NCBI GenBank assembly: GCA_026826555.1
Contig: JAKSZT010054335.1
Span: 311,097 to 375,096 of the forward strand
Direction: 5' to 3'
From: Tolypeutes matacus
Lineage: Eukaryota > Chordata > Mammalia > Cingulata > Chlamyphoridae
DNA: 64,000 nt
Below, in pieces: positions 47,434-59,343 of this stretch. A program made the position numbers and the translations under genes. The notes below the pieces were generated by a model. The model was not told where the DNA came from. It saw only the letters and a program-made list of their open reading frames with translations, and did no database searches. Position 1 is the stretch's first letter. Every line of letters begins with the position of its first letter.

Positions 47434-50400
47434 GTAAGTTGTCATTTAAGTGCTGTGCTAGGGAAAAGTTTTCCTCTCTCAGTGTCAGATGGACAGGCTT
47501 ATGTTACTATTAGCCAATGGAATCTGGCTGGTTGGAATTGGGAAAAGGCAAGGGGAAAGGGGGGAAGGGTGATTTCAAAATCATTTTGGAAGGGCCCGGT
47601 GATGCAGCCGTTGCATTTTGAATCCCTTTTATAATATTTTACCCTTCCCTGCCCTGGTTGAAGTCAATCAATATACCGTCTACTTTGGTTCTACCTCGTT
47701 TCTCCCAGCTCCTTACTCTTTTCCTAACTTCTTAAGCAGTTTCTTCGGACACCCCCCACCCCACCCCCTACTAAGTAGACTCTCTCTCTCTCTCTTAGGT
47801 GTCATTCCATATCAAATTCATTTCTTTGTTTTTCTCTTCAGTCATACTGCATAAGAGAATTTTACCCATTATTTTTGTGATATAATTAGCTTCCAGCTTA
47901 TCTTGACAGATTTCAGCATCATGTGATGACTTACTTTGCTTTTGGTATTAGGCTGTGTCTCTCTGGGCTCCTTCTAAAGTTTTCCAGTTCTCTAGGTTAC
48001 CCACACTCACTTCATTGCCCAGAAACTGGTCACACTTGGATCAGCATTAGCTTTACCAGGATTGTTCCAGGAGGAGATGTGGGTGGAGGCTGTGGCTGCC
48101 TTCCTCAACATGTGAGGAACCCTGTCATCTTGTTTTATTTGAGAGGGACCTTTAGGTCAATCTGATGCTACTCTTTAAGTTTATGGTGAGAAATAGTTGC
48201 CTATGTTAAAATATCAGTGTTCTAGTATAATTCTTGTAAAGAAAACTGATGGAACCTAGGAATTCTAGTCTGGGTTGAAACTCTGGCCAAGAAACTGAGA
48301 ATTTCTGTCACAGAATAGGACTGATAAAATCTCTTAAGCTTTCTCTCTGATGCTCATTTACCTTGATTTTAAGAAAACAATTTATTTGAATAAGAGGGCA
48401 GGGGGAAGGTGACAGGAGCCATGTTGCAGCTGCTGCTCGAGAGCTTACCCAGAAACAGTTTCTGGGGCAGACAAAAGAAAGCAGGAATGGAGTCTAGTGA
48501 AACTCCACTGTATAATAATGATGGTGATGTTGATGAAGTATACTGTCCTGGTGTGTTTTTGTGGGGTTTTGTTGTTGTTGTTTTGGAGGTACCGGGGACT
48601 GAATCGGGATCTCTTACATTTCTTGCACCAACCCACAATATAGATATTAGTGTCTTCATTTTATAGCTGAGGAAGCTTAAGCTCAGTTAAATGGCCTTCC
48701 AAAGGTCCAGTGCTCGTAAGTGGCAGAGCCAGTATTTGAACCTGGATCTAAGTCTGATGCTGAAGCTCAGGGCCTCCATCTGCACTGTTCTTTGGCTTTT
48801 TGCCATGCAGCTTTTAGACAGCATTTTGAGATACAGCTGACCTAGAGAGGTGATCCGCATTATAATTATTATATTGTTTGTCTTTTAGATAAGAAACAGA
48901 TTGAAACATTTTGAGAGATTATAAAAACTAAAACCTAATGAAATTTTTTTTTTCTACCTTTTTATGGTAGAAAGATTTCTAAAGGCAAACAAAGGAGAAA
49001 AACCCTATTCAGAAAAAAATTAGTAGATCTATTATTGCAGCAGAGGAGAAAATATAAATTGAGGAACAGTAGAGTAACGGTTATGAGGGCAGGCTGCTTG
49101 ATTCTGCCACATGCTGAGGCCAGGAGCCTCACATCTAACAGATGTGACAACCTGCAGAGATTTCTATCCTACATAAATTTTTTCTGACATATTTTATTAT
49201 TATTTTTATTAGCAAAGTATTAAGACCTCACTAGATTATTCTGAATCACAGTCATATTATTGAAAATTTGAAGGATACCTCAGAGAGCATCTGATTTAGT
49301 CCTCAAATTTTCGAGCAGTCACAGAATGGGATCCCCTGTGAACAAACTCCTGTGATACGCTCCAGGCAGAACAGGGAGCAAACTCCATTCCCTGGTTCAA
49401 CTTCAGGATTCTTTGCACACCATACTTAGGGCCTCCCCTTGTGGAAATGGTCATTACCCTGCATTTTCAGATTTAGACTTCATTTCACTGAAAGCCAGCT
49501 CCTTAATTTCTGAGCACCTCCTTAGCTGATTTTCTACTTAAGCAAATCCTGGTTGTCTTCCACCAACAAACTGCCCTCAGTATAGCAGTTTTTCTTGGAG
49601 TGAAAAAGTTAGGTCTACTGTACCTGTGGGTTGGCCTATTCTCTTGAATGACCTGCTCTGTCTGCTTATCAAAATAGTGTTATCATCCCCTTTTCCCATA
49701 GAATCCAGGCTAAAATTACTCCCTCCCTTCCTGGCAATGTTCCCAGCTTTCATGTAAGAGGAACTAGGGTAACCAGGGTGCCATGCATCTTCCCTTCTGC
49801 TTGCAGTTCATAGTGCGACATCAGTGCTCCTCCTGCCGTTCGTCAGGTTTGCACTGTCCACCTGCCCCTTCTCTTCGCCTCGGTGCCATCATCCTCTGTT
49901 CCCTCAAATCCCACATTATCAGGGCTGGGCCTTAAAGGCGCTCAGGTCTAACTTCCTTTTTCCACATGAGGAAATAAAACTCAGAAATGTCGAGTGATTT
50001 GCCCAGGAGCACATTGTAAGTTAGAGGCAGGCCTGAGGCTAGAGCACAGACTTCTGTGTTTTTTTTTAATTATTATTTTTTTTAGGAACCCAGGACCTCG
50101 TACATGGGAAGCATGTACCACACATGCCACACTCTCTGCCCTAGCACAGGCCTCTGATGCCCCTGTTCAGCACCCACTAGGTGCCTATTAGCTGGAAAAA
50201 ATGGCTGAATTTGACTGAAAATAACTTTTAATTTTTATTTTGTTTGTATGTTTATTTAACGCAGGTATCTTTGGCTAAGTATTTGATACCTTTGATCTTA
50301 TTACATTAGATACATTAATATTTAGTACAGTAGCTACTCAGGCAAACATGGGTTGTGGTATGGTACACATTCCAGGGCTAGTCATTCTCCCTTGTTCTGC

Positions 50401-50643
50401 GTGAATTAAGAAGTTTGTCTCCCCATTTTCTGACCCCAGATCACACAGCTCCCTATGTGGCCAGTTTCTCCCTTCGGCTGGAGAATTTTGATCTTAAGAG
50501 TCTTACATCTTTTCCTGTCAAGAGCTCCCCAGCCGCAGCATCCCTGTTCTCTGGCGCATGCTTATAGGGGACCATATCTGGGGCCTGGATTTCCTGGGGC
50601 TGTTGCTGGCCCACAGCTCTTACTCCCCCTTTTCTGTTATCAG
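47434..50643. other. MAP4 intron
   Basis: Contains a (ct)n tract at about 47778-47798, a SINE remnant near 48580-48640, MIR-like minus-strand sequence at about 48640-48800 ('gaggaagcttaagctcagttaaatggcc') and 49935-50045, and another SINE remnant near 50075-50145. No other exon is supported. The acceptor is 'cttttctgttatcag' ending at 50643. Confidence 0.65.
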
Positions 50644-50827
50644 CCTGTTGCAGAGGCAAAGATTCCTGAGAAACGGGCCTCACTGTCCAAGCCTGCCTCC
50701 GCCCCAGCCTTCAGACCTGGCTCCAAGATCACCCAGGCTGTCCCAAAAGCCACCTCAGCTGCCACTCCTGCCTTGGGTGGGCCAAGCAGTAGGAGCCCCC
50801 CCACACCCCTGCTCAAGAGGCCCGCCG
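50644..50827 (+). CDS. MAP4: MAP4 exon: proline-rich region
   Basis: Internal exon of 184 bp (phase 0 to 1) with acceptor 'tgttatcag' and donor 'GCCG|gtgagt'. It encodes [20 protein letters not shown], then [19 protein letters not shown] and LLKRPA. It is clearly orthologous to human MAP4 '[16 protein letters not shown]'. Ser-Pro and Thr-Pro sites here are typical targets of proline-directed kinases that loosen microtubule binding in the family. Here RASLSK replaces the human RASPSK, so one SP site seems lost. Confidence 0.96.
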
Positions 50828-51418
50828 GTGAGTATTGCCTGTCCTTCCCTCCATGGGACCCAGTGGGGAGGAGAATGCGGCCTTGGCTTTGCTCCAGCCA
50901 TACCTCCAGCCAGCATCACAGACAGCTGTGCACATCTGCTTATGCCCCAGGCCTCAGTGGGGTACACTGGAAAATTGGCAGGCACATGGGTCTCATCACT
51001 TAACAACCTGGATCTCCATGTAAAGTTAACAGTTCTGTGTGTTTAGAAGAATCTTGAGTGAAGGGGATTCTTATGAACTCCTAGGTACCCTTTCACAGTT
51101 ACCCAACACTCTTTCTTAGTTACCAACACATTGTGGCCATGGGCTTGCCTGGTAAGAAATAGGCAATTAATCCCACGGGCTTGTACTGATAACTGATTTC
51201 CCAGGCCACGTGGAAGGCACTGTCGGGTTGTGGAGAAGAGGAAGCCACAGTGCCTGACCTCTTACATGCCACAAGGACAAAGACTATACATGGCTGCTTA
51301 ATTCACTACTTCCTTCCCACAGTCTCTGGCTCAAAGGGGGCACTCAGTAATTGTTGAATGAATGAATGAATTTCAGTATTGGATGAGCCACCCTATAGGT
51401 TAGTTTTTGTCTGTGCAG
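50828..51418. other. MAP4 intron
   Basis: Intron of 591 bp. No repeat recognised apart from a short (tgaa)n run at about 51355-51372. The acceptor is 'gtttttgtctgtgcag'. Confidence 0.85.
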
Positions 51419-51478
51419 CCATCAAGACTGAGGGAAAACCTGCAGACATCAAGAAGACAGCTGCAAAGTCTGCACCAG
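51419..51478 (+). CDS. MAP4: MAP4 small exon
   Basis: Exon of 60 bp, phase 1 to 1, with acceptor 'ttgtctgtgcag' and donor 'CCAG|gtaata'. It encodes AIKTEGKPADIKKTAAKSAP, matching human MAP4 'IKTEGKPAEVKKMTAKSVP'. Being symmetric, it could be skipped without a frameshift. It sits only 125 bp before the R1 exon. Confidence 0.95.
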
Positions 51479-51603
51479 GTAATACCCCATCCCCTACATT
51501 GTGTAGACTTAACTTGAACCCCCATCTCTTCTGTGGCTTTAATTAAGCCTTCCTTTTTTTCTACCTCTGAACCCATTGTCATCTCTCACTCCTCCCTTTG
51601 CAG

Positions 51604-51896
51604 CCGACTTGAGTCGCTCTAAGAGCACTTCCACCAGTTCTGTGAAGAAAAACACCACTGTCACTGGGGCAGCCCCCTCAGCAGGAGTGGCTCCCAACCG
51701 AGTCAAGCTCACGCCCACGCCTCCACGGCCCTCCATGACTCCTTCCATGGACAAGAAGCTCATGTCAGCCAAGCCCAGCTCCTCTGCCCCCAGGCCGAGC
51801 CGCCAACCTGCCAGTACTTCTGCCCCCGATTTAAAGAATGTCCGCTCTAAGGTTGGCTCCACGGAAAACATCAAGCATCAGCCTGGAGGAGGCCGG
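51604..51896 (+). CDS. MAP4: MAP4 exon with microtubule-binding repeat R1
   Basis: Exon of 293 bp (phase 1 to 0) with acceptor 'cctccctttgcag' and donor 'CCGG|gtgggt'. The first two thirds are Ser/Thr/Pro/Lys rich ([18 protein letters not shown] and [11 protein letters not shown]). The last part, [20 protein letters not shown] and then GGR, is the first tau/MAP2/MAP4 repeat, with the KxGS motif at 51849-51860 and the PGGG turn. KxGS serines are known MARK kinase targets in this family. It binds the microtubule surface in the cytoplasm. Confidence 0.97.
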
Positions 51897-53451
51897 GTGG
51901 GTCTCAGGAGCTTGGGGTCCTTGGCATGCTGACCCCTGCTTTTGCCCCTGCCACATCCAACTGACCTTCCCTAGGCATGTCCCAGTCCTCACACTAAAAA
52001 CCAAGGGGCCCACCAAAAAGGGGGGCAGTCAGGACATACGATTCAGTATCCATCGAATTTTTGCCGGGGCTCCAAGATAGGTTTCAGATCCCAGCAGCAG
52101 GGAAGTGGTGGGCTGAGCTCTGGACTTTCCCTTCCCAGCTCAATCGGAGGGGCTCCTGTTATGTATTTTGGGGTCTGGGCGTGTTTTTTTTTTTTTTTTC
52201 AGATGCCAAAGTGTTCTTTTACATTACAGAATGAACAGGGGAGGGCTCTGAGGCTCAGTAAATTGAGGGACACTGAACATAAATCCTAGAACCTGGTGAT
52301 TCATGGTTTCTATTACCACTGCCCTGTGAATGTCAGATAGTGAAAAGGTGAGCACCTCTTCCCTCCACAACCCTGAGACTTGGGTTGAGAATCTGTCAGA
52401 AGGAGGATTAGGGCAGCCTCTTGTGGCCAGGATGAATTACTGCCGCAAGCCTCTGGCTTTCCTAAACAAAAGAACTAAACAGCGTGTAGTGATGGAAAAA
52501 GGTGTGACAGGCCACAGTGCTTCACTTAAGGGATTTTCTGGTTGCAGCCATTCCAGAACCACCTTTTAACTTTTAGCAACCAGAGGGACTCCATGTATGA
52601 GAAAGTGGTAGCAAAAGTCCATCTGCAAATGTTTAAGTCTCTGGCACCTTCTCATCTCCTACAGCATTGTCTAGCACTTAAACCTTCACCTCCTTGGGTA
52701 GGAGACTTTTAATTGCTTCAATCTAGAGCTTTTAAAAAATTGAGGAGGGACAAAAATGAATTCTGCTATTGTTGGAAGACACTGATAGCAAACTGGGACT
52801 AGGCTGGGATAAAGGCCTAAGAATTACTTTTGTTAAGAGGCTGTGGCTTTGGCATACCCAGGAAGGTGCCTGGGGCTGTAGATCTGATGGCCCATCTTCC
52901 TGTTTGCTCTTCTTATGCTTTCCTGTTGCAAGAGTTGCAAGAGGTCTTGGTGGGGAATTGACTAGCTTGGTGTAGTGATCAAATTATTTTTCTGTGCTAA
53001 CCTGTCTGCAGGTACAACACTTCTGTCACTGACAGTAGCTCCTTGTGACCATGGCAGCTTGCTTGGGGCCTATTTGAATGTTCGAATGAAGGAACAGCGT
53101 GGTTTTAAAGTGAAAATGGCCACGCACGCACACACACGCGCACACACACACAGAAGAGAATCACTGGCTTGGTCTACTTCTCTCTCCTCTGTTTTCTCTC
53201 TAAATGGTGTCTTGATGTCAGCCTCATGTCTCAAAACTTTGGTCTGCAGCTCTTCTCCCTGTGGCCCTTTATTCAGGGACCTCGGGCTTGGTCTGCCCCA
53301 GGAAGTATGCGTTTTTCCTCGGGAGCAGGGGTGACCTGCTTCTGCCTGGTTTCCTGGCCTGGGCTCGAGGCCCCACAGCCTTCTTCCCTTTTTGACATTT
53401 GGGCCCTTCTCCTCTTGGTTTGAAATTCGCCCTCCCTTTTTCTCCATCCAG
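51897..53451. other. MAP4 intron
   Basis: No exon supported. A T-run lies at about 52182-52199 and a CA-type microsatellite at about 53121-53152. The rest is unassigned. The acceptor 'cctccctttttctccatccag' has a strong pyrimidine tract. Confidence 0.7.
53121..53152. repeat. (CA)n microsatellite, impure
   Basis: Alternating 'cacgcacgcacacacacgcgcacacacacaca' with CG interruptions, 1.6 kb after the R1 exon. Likely polymorphic in length. Confidence 0.9.
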
Positions 53452-53565
53452 GCCAAAGTAGAGAAAAACACAGAGGCAGCCACTACAGCTCGAAAACCTG
53501 AGCCTAACGCAGTCGCTAAAACGGCTGGCCTGATTACGAGTGCACAGAAACCACCTCCTGGGAAA
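53452..53565 (+). CDS. MAP4: MAP4 inter-repeat exon
   Basis: Exon of 114 bp (38 codons, phase 0 to 0) with acceptor 'ttctccatccag' and donor 'GAAA|gtgagt'. It encodes [20 protein letters not shown] and [18 protein letters not shown], the linker between R1 and R2 in human MAP4 ('AKVEKKTEAAATTRKPESNA'). Tau has no such linker between its first two repeats, so this is a MAP4 trait. The exon is frame-neutral. Confidence 0.96.
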
Positions 53566-55498
53566 GTGAGTTTTTTTAGATTTTTACCTTATGAAGGTAA
53601 AATGTGGTAAAATAGTTCTTCCAGCCTGATTCACTTTCCCTTTCCTTGTACTTTTTTCCTCCTAAACTAGTTTCTACTTTTCCCCTCCACGTTCCCTCTT
53701 CTGTTTCTGACTCAGCCACCAGAAAATCTTTTGGATTAACCCTGAAAGTTAACAGAGTTGGGAGCCTGTCAGCCCTTTGGAGAACATTTATTGAGCCGGA
53801 TAAAATGACTCCAAAAATTTTCAGTCACTTCCTCACACTGAGCTTGACCTGAAACCCACCCTTTATATACAAAAACGCACCCAGATCCTTCCTCAGTAAG
53901 ACACACACTCGCAATTTTCCAGCACATGGAGCCCTGGCGCCCCTGTGCTTTAAGCTGAACTTGAAGGCCCCTCTCCCAGTGCCATGGGTGTAAAGATAAT
54001 TTCATTTGTCCTGGTTCCCAGGTCATCTCTTAACTGAAAGTTAGGATGCTCATTCCCATTGGAAACCCACTTAACATAGGAATTGCAGCCATGACTGGAG
54101 GGCCAAGGTAAGCCGAAACTTGAGGTTCTTTCCCCTCGCTTCCACACGCGGGAACCAGGCCCCTCCTGCTTGCTGTGAGGCACCTTCTTCCCTCGGCTGT
54201 GGCTGCTGGGTGGGCCTCGCTGGCCAGCCCCAGCGCCAGCTCTTAGGTTCTAGGATGGGAGGGCTCAGCTCCAGGAATTTGTACAGTTGGGGAGGTGGGG
54301 AAGGTTGCACCGTGGCTTCTGGGTGACTACTAGAGGTACTGTAGGTCTCTGGTTCAGACCAGGGCTCATTAGGAAGTGGTTTTCTTGCCAGTTATTTAAG
54401 ACTGGTGGTGTACAGACGTGGGCATTTCTCAGGGTAGATTTCTCTATTCTGTGGAGAACTCTTCAGCCCAAGAACTGCATCATTTGGGAAGGGCCTCCAG
54501 CTTTGAAGCAAAGCAAGGAAGCAGGTAACTATTCCTTCTTGAAAAAGCCCAACAAGAATTCTTGGTTCTAGACCCTTAGCGCCAAGTCCTTTGTGTCACT
54601 CAGTTCCAGGGGTGCCATTGGTAGCCAACACCGTGTGAATAGTGCCCCCTGGATGGCGCATCACTGCAGCCACCAAACCCTTGGGAAACTTAAAGGGCAT
54701 GGGGTTAGGTATCTGGAGGGCTGAAGAAGGTATTTTATCCTAGAATCAAAAATAATCTCTGTTGTCTTGTGCTTTCTGGAGCGCTGAGACGCTTGTGCTA
54801 AGGGTGGAAGTGTGGGAGCCACTGAAGCTGTGCCTGGCCTCCGGCTGGTGTCAAGTTTGGTTTGGGATGGGATACTATGTGTATATGCTACATGGATGGT
54901 CCAGCAGCTTCTTTGACCCATTTGCGTTTATGTCTGAGCAATGTCCATTCCTTCCTGTTGATATCAGATCTGTGTCCCATTAGCCAGCTCATCAGTGAAT
55001 GTCAGCGCTGTCTTTGATTTCAAGAGCAGGTCTGGCTGCAGCAATTTCAGGCCCCAGTTTTAAGGCATATGCCCTCCTTGGGGTGGGGACCAGTCCAGAC
55101 CAGTAGGGCCCTTGCAGAGAGAAACCATGGGACACTGTGCCCCAGCTCTTGGGGAGAGAGCACAGCAGAAGAGAGGCCAGGCCTGGGTGGGCATCAGGGG
55201 CCTGCTGCTGTGACCCACAGCCCAGCCCCCACGCAGCAGCAGTGGAAATCACGTAGCACTTGTGCGGCAGTTTCTTCTGTCCTTGTGTGTGTGTGTTTTC
55301 ACTCCCTTTCTTGCTCCTTCAAATTCATTCTCCTGTATTCTTCCACATCTGCTATGCTGAAGGTGGGGGGTGGGGTTTCCACAACACTCTGTTGGTCATT
55401 ATAGTCATTTGTGGACTCACTACCTGCCCTGTGTCAGTTCTAACCAGCCCTCTCCCCTTGTGTTGTTTTTTTTTTTTTTCTGTTTTCTAACACTCCAG
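53566..55498. other. MAP4 intron
   Basis: Relatively GC-rich intron with no repeat or exon recognised. The acceptor for R2 is preceded by a long T-run (about 55465-55480) and 'ctgttttctaacactccag'. Confidence 0.7.
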
Positions 55499-55591
55499 GT
55501 CCAGATAGTCTCCAAAAAAGTGAGCTACAGCCATATTCAGTCCAAATGTGGTTCCAAAGACAATATTAAACATGTCCCTGGAGGTGGTAAT
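55499..55591 (+). CDS. MAP4: MAP4 exon: microtubule-binding repeat R2
   Basis: Exon of 93 bp (31 codons, phase 0 to 0), acceptor 'cactccag' and donor 'AAT|gtaagt'. It encodes exactly one repeat: [20 protein letters not shown], then [11 protein letters not shown], with KCGS at 55544-55555 and PGGG at 55577-55588. Length and phase equal those of tau exon 10, the cassette that switches three- and four-repeat tau, so the same in-frame skipping is possible here. The sequence appears identical to human MAP4 as I recall it. Confidence 0.98.
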
Positions 55592-57499
55592 GTAAGTATG
55601 AGCTCCGATAGGCTGGTGTCTGAAGCACAGCCTGCCGTGGGGTGTGCTGGGAAGAGGGCCGCCTGCTCCAGCAGGCAGGATCACGGCAGCCTGGGCCAGG
55701 GCTTTCCCCAAGAAGCAGCAGTCTAAGGATGTGAGGGAGGCCTGACACTCGAATGATTTTAGATCAGGGGTTTTTGGTGCGCCCCTAAACCACAAGCTAG
55801 TGGCCCCCACTTGATGTCTTCTCAGCCCTGTGCTGGGAGGCTCTAGGGTCTGCAGCTAGGTCGACAGCTGGTCTGAGGTCAGCGGTCAGCAGCAGCCCTG
55901 TTGCCTGCCTGCCTTGGATCCACTCTCGGGTCAAGGTGGGGCCATCGCCAAGGCTACTGCTGCAGAAGAACAAGAGCCTGGGCTGGGGCAGTGCCTGGCA
56001 AGGTGCCTGCAGCCCCCTGTGTACACCCCCTGTGCTCTCAGAAGTCCAGGTTTTCCCAAGGCCCAGTCTTGAATCCCTGTTATTAGAGAATCAGGGAATT
56101 AATCAATACTTTTCTCCTCTTCCTCTGCTTTTCCCTTTTACTCTCATTCTCTCTTTTTTGTCTTCTTTCTACCCTTTCTCCTTATCCCTCCTGACCTCCC
56201 TCTCCCTTTGTCTTTCAACTCTCATTTCCCCATTTTCTCCCTTTTTAAATCTTTTCTATTTCCCTATTGTTTCCTTTTCCTTCCTTTTCTTTTTGTTCCC
56301 TTCTCTCTTCCACCCAATCATCCTTCCTTTTATCATGCTGCTGTTCTGTACCAGTCCTAAGATCTGTGCTGAGGACACAGAGGTGACTCCAGCTCCCTGG
56401 AAGGTCCTGGTCTTGGGAAGAGGCAGGGCAAAGTATATTGTCATTCAGTTTGATAAGAAACCCTCCACATCTTCTGCCTGACATATCCCTGTGGCAGTGC
56501 CTAGCCAAAGCAGGCCTGTGCAGTGCTGTGCCCCGGGCCTCTGTGGAGTTATCTATACACAGCTCTTCTCTTCCAGCCCCAAGATTGCGAGATCCCTTCC
56601 TGTCTCAGCTTCTCTTGGGTTCATTCGGTTCCTTTTCCTTACTGTCCTGACCTGGGCTGTGTCCTGCTCTGCTTACCCTTTTCATTTGCAGGCTCTGTCT
56701 CCCCGTCCTCCGTCAGTGGTCATGCCATTCTACCCTTGGCCTGCAAGCACCCCTAAGCGAACAGTACTCCTCTGTGGAATGCAACCACAGGGCATCCCTT
56801 TCTTGCCTCACAAACAGCCAGACAGACAGACCTGCACCCCCTTCCTGGTCATTTCCTTACCAACAGCCAAAACTGCTCCATGAAAGACCAGGTGCTCTGT
56901 GAGCAGTGTCCGTGTGTTTGGCCTGATTGGTAGTTGGCCAAATGCTCGCCAGCCTTGTGTGTCATCAGCAGAGGGTGGGGGAAGCTTTTAAGCACAGTGT
57001 CTAATTGAGGTAGTGAAGACCTAGCCTGCAAGGGACCCAGGTAGGCACCAACCCTAGCCTTTCCTCTCACGTTTTTGTCCTTAGTGGAAACAAGATGAAC
57101 AGGGAATTCTGAGGGAATTAGGTGCCCTTGTGTGTGTCTGCTGTAATAATGCGTTTTGCTGTGCAGTGTACGTAAGAGCTGTGAAAACTGTCCTTGTTTA
57201 TCATTCACCTACTATGGTTTTTCCCACCTGCCAACACATGACTTTAAGATTTTTTTGAGGAGGGGAGCTGTACTTTATAAAAGCATTTTCATCTTTCGGC
57301 GGCCTCCTTAGACAGCAGAGCATTAGGAAAGCGCCTGTGAGCAGTGCTTCCAGGTGAGAAGATAAAGGGGAACAGCAGCTGGCCAAAGCCTGGACCGAGC
57401 TGCTCTGGTTCCTTACTTAACCCTTCAGCTCCCCACTCCCCCACCCCACCCCCAAGGCCACCACAGACAGCCACGCACTTTAAAAGTTTTGGGTCCACT
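55592..57499. other. MAP4 intron, R2 side, with pyrimidine tract
   Basis: No exon seen. The main feature is a long C/T tract at about 56103-56336. The remainder is unassigned unique-looking sequence up to the SINE at 57500. Confidence 0.65.
56103..56336 (+). repeat. Long polypyrimidine tract
   Basis: About 235 nt made almost only of C and T with scattered A/G. It lies in the intron between the R2 and R3 exons, about 500 nt after the R2 donor. As RNA it offers many TCTT/CTCTCT-like sites for PTB-type splicing repressors. As DNA it could adopt a triplex. Both are inferences. Confidence 0.8.
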
Positions 57500-57671
57500 T
57501 TTTTTTTTTTTTTTTAATTCATCTCTCCCCCCCTTGCTGCTTGTGCTCGCCGGGTCAGCCAACCACGCCGCGAGGGCGGGCCCGCCCCCACCAGGAGGCC
57601 CCGGGAACCGAACCCGGGGCCCCCACATGGCAAACGGGAGCCCCACTGATTGAGCCACAGCCGCTTCCGGG
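57500..57671 (-). mobile_element. SINE (DAS type) with a long target duplication
   Basis: GC-rich subfamily in minus orientation. Flanking repeats extend about 29 bp (ccacgcactttaaaagt..tgggtccact at 57471 and 57672) with two mismatches, longer than is usual for L1-driven insertion. Confidence 0.9.
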
Positions 57672-59153
57672 CCACGCACTTTAAAAGTAGTGGGTCCACT
57701 GTACAGACAGAACAGCGCCACTTCTTGTAAGCCTCCACCCCCAAACACACAACGCACACGTAGTATAGGAAGTCAGCATTAGCACTGGGGTGGTAGGCTT
57801 GGGGGAGAATTCCAGGGCGTGCTCTGAAGACCACCCCCATTTCCACCTCGCTGGCAGGCAATCACTCTCGCCCCTTGATGCTAGCCAGAAAGACACAGAG
57901 GAGGGAAGGGCGTGATCCGGTGATTTGTCCACCATAGCAGCTGCTGCTTTGCAGTTTAAAATTTGGGGTTCCACTTCACCCTTGCGAGGAGGGTTATGTA
58001 TGTAATGCATCCTAAGACCGTCTGCACTTTCATTTCTGTGAGCATGTGTCAGTATCTACAGTAGGCCCGGAGGTCGTCAGAGGCAAGTGGGGCAGACTTG
58101 CGTAAATGCACAACTAGAGCCAGGTGTGATGGACACCGAGGGTGCTTGCATATCAAGAAGACGACCAAGGGGAGGACAGTGGTTTCTTCTGGCTGTCAGG
58201 CTTCACTGAGGAGCCTTTGAAGGACAAAAGGTGTACTCTCGGGCCTGAGAAGCAGCACGTGATTCCCTGAGGCCGGAGCATAGGGTGGGGGCCAGGGGCC
58301 AGGTGATCATTTGGAAGCGGATGGTGGAGAGCTCTACCAGCCTCAGGAGATTGGCTTTATCTTAGAAATAGGGACATTTAAGTGGATCGGGCATAGTTAA
58401 GCTTTTCAAAACTTTTAATATGGAAGATCTCAAACATACAAAAGTAGAAAAAAAATAAAATGAACTTGATGTACCAGCTTCAATTATTACCTGTATGGCC
58501 AATCTAATTAAAACTATATGTGCCCACCCCAATTATTTTGAAGCCAGTCCCAGATAAACCATTTCTCTGCAAATATCTCAGTATATAACTTGAAAAGATA
58601 AACTTACCAAAAACACACACACACAAACATAAGCCCACTCACACGTCAGGCAGGTTTGCTTATTTGACTGAGGATCTAAGTCCATAAATTGTGATTGGTT
58701 GATTCATATCTTAAGATGTATCCTAAGTTTCTTTTCATCTTGTTATTTTTACACTACAAGTTCCCCTTCCTTTTTTTTTTTTTTTTTTTTTGGTACGTGT
58801 ATATGTGGATAAACTGGGTGGTTTGTCCTAGAATCTGGACAGGTTCGATTTTAACCCCTATTTTTGGGCAAGACTGTTTCCTAGATCGTGGTACTTTTCT
58901 TGCAGGAGGCACATCATATCTTATTCTGGTTGTCTCTCTCTTTGTGATGTTGGCAGCTGTTGACAGTCAATACCTAGATGCATGATTCATTAGGGTCTGC
59001 AGTGGTGAGACTCAGATTCTAGCATTCGTTCTTCATTTATTAGCAGGAATAAGTAATAAAGGGAAACTTCCCCCATCACCTGTTCTCTGAGTACTGCACA
59101 AGAGGTAAAGAAGTGGAGGCTTCAAGCACAGAACACTGTCAAGAAGCGTGTGG
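57672..59153. other. MAP4 intron
   Basis: About 58415-58980 looks like an old LINE 3' end ('cttttaatatggaagatctcaaacatacaaaagtag'), with a T-run at about 58772-58792. The rest is unassigned. Confidence 0.55.
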
Positions 59154-59343
59154 CGGGGGGCGGCTGTGGCTCGGTCAGTGGGGCTCCCGTTTGCCATGTG
59201 GGGGGCCCCGGGTTTGGTTCCCGGGGCCTCCTGGTGGGGGCGGGCCCGCCCGCACGGCGTTGTTGGCTGGCCCGGCGAGCGCGGGCAGCGGGGGGGGGGT
59301 GGATGGATAAGTGAATGAAATCTTTAAAAAAAAAAAAAAAAAA
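59154..59343 (+). mobile_element. SINE (DAS type), very GC-rich copy
   Basis: Plus-strand copy with an unusually high number of intact CpGs ('gcgggcccgcccgcacggcg'), perfect target duplication aagaagcgtgtgg (59141 and 59344) and a pure poly-A tail. These suggest a recent insertion or local resistance to CpG decay. Confidence 0.93.

Noticed and set aside
50453..51046. Overlapping plus-strand frames (up to 182 codons) around 50.5-51.0 kb
   Set aside because: Only 50644-50827 in one frame matches MAP4 and has splice sites. The rest is readthrough into introns or the alternative frame.
53070..53483. Minus-strand 137-codon frame beside the inter-repeat exon
   Set aside because: It spans a CA microsatellite and intron, with no family resemblance.
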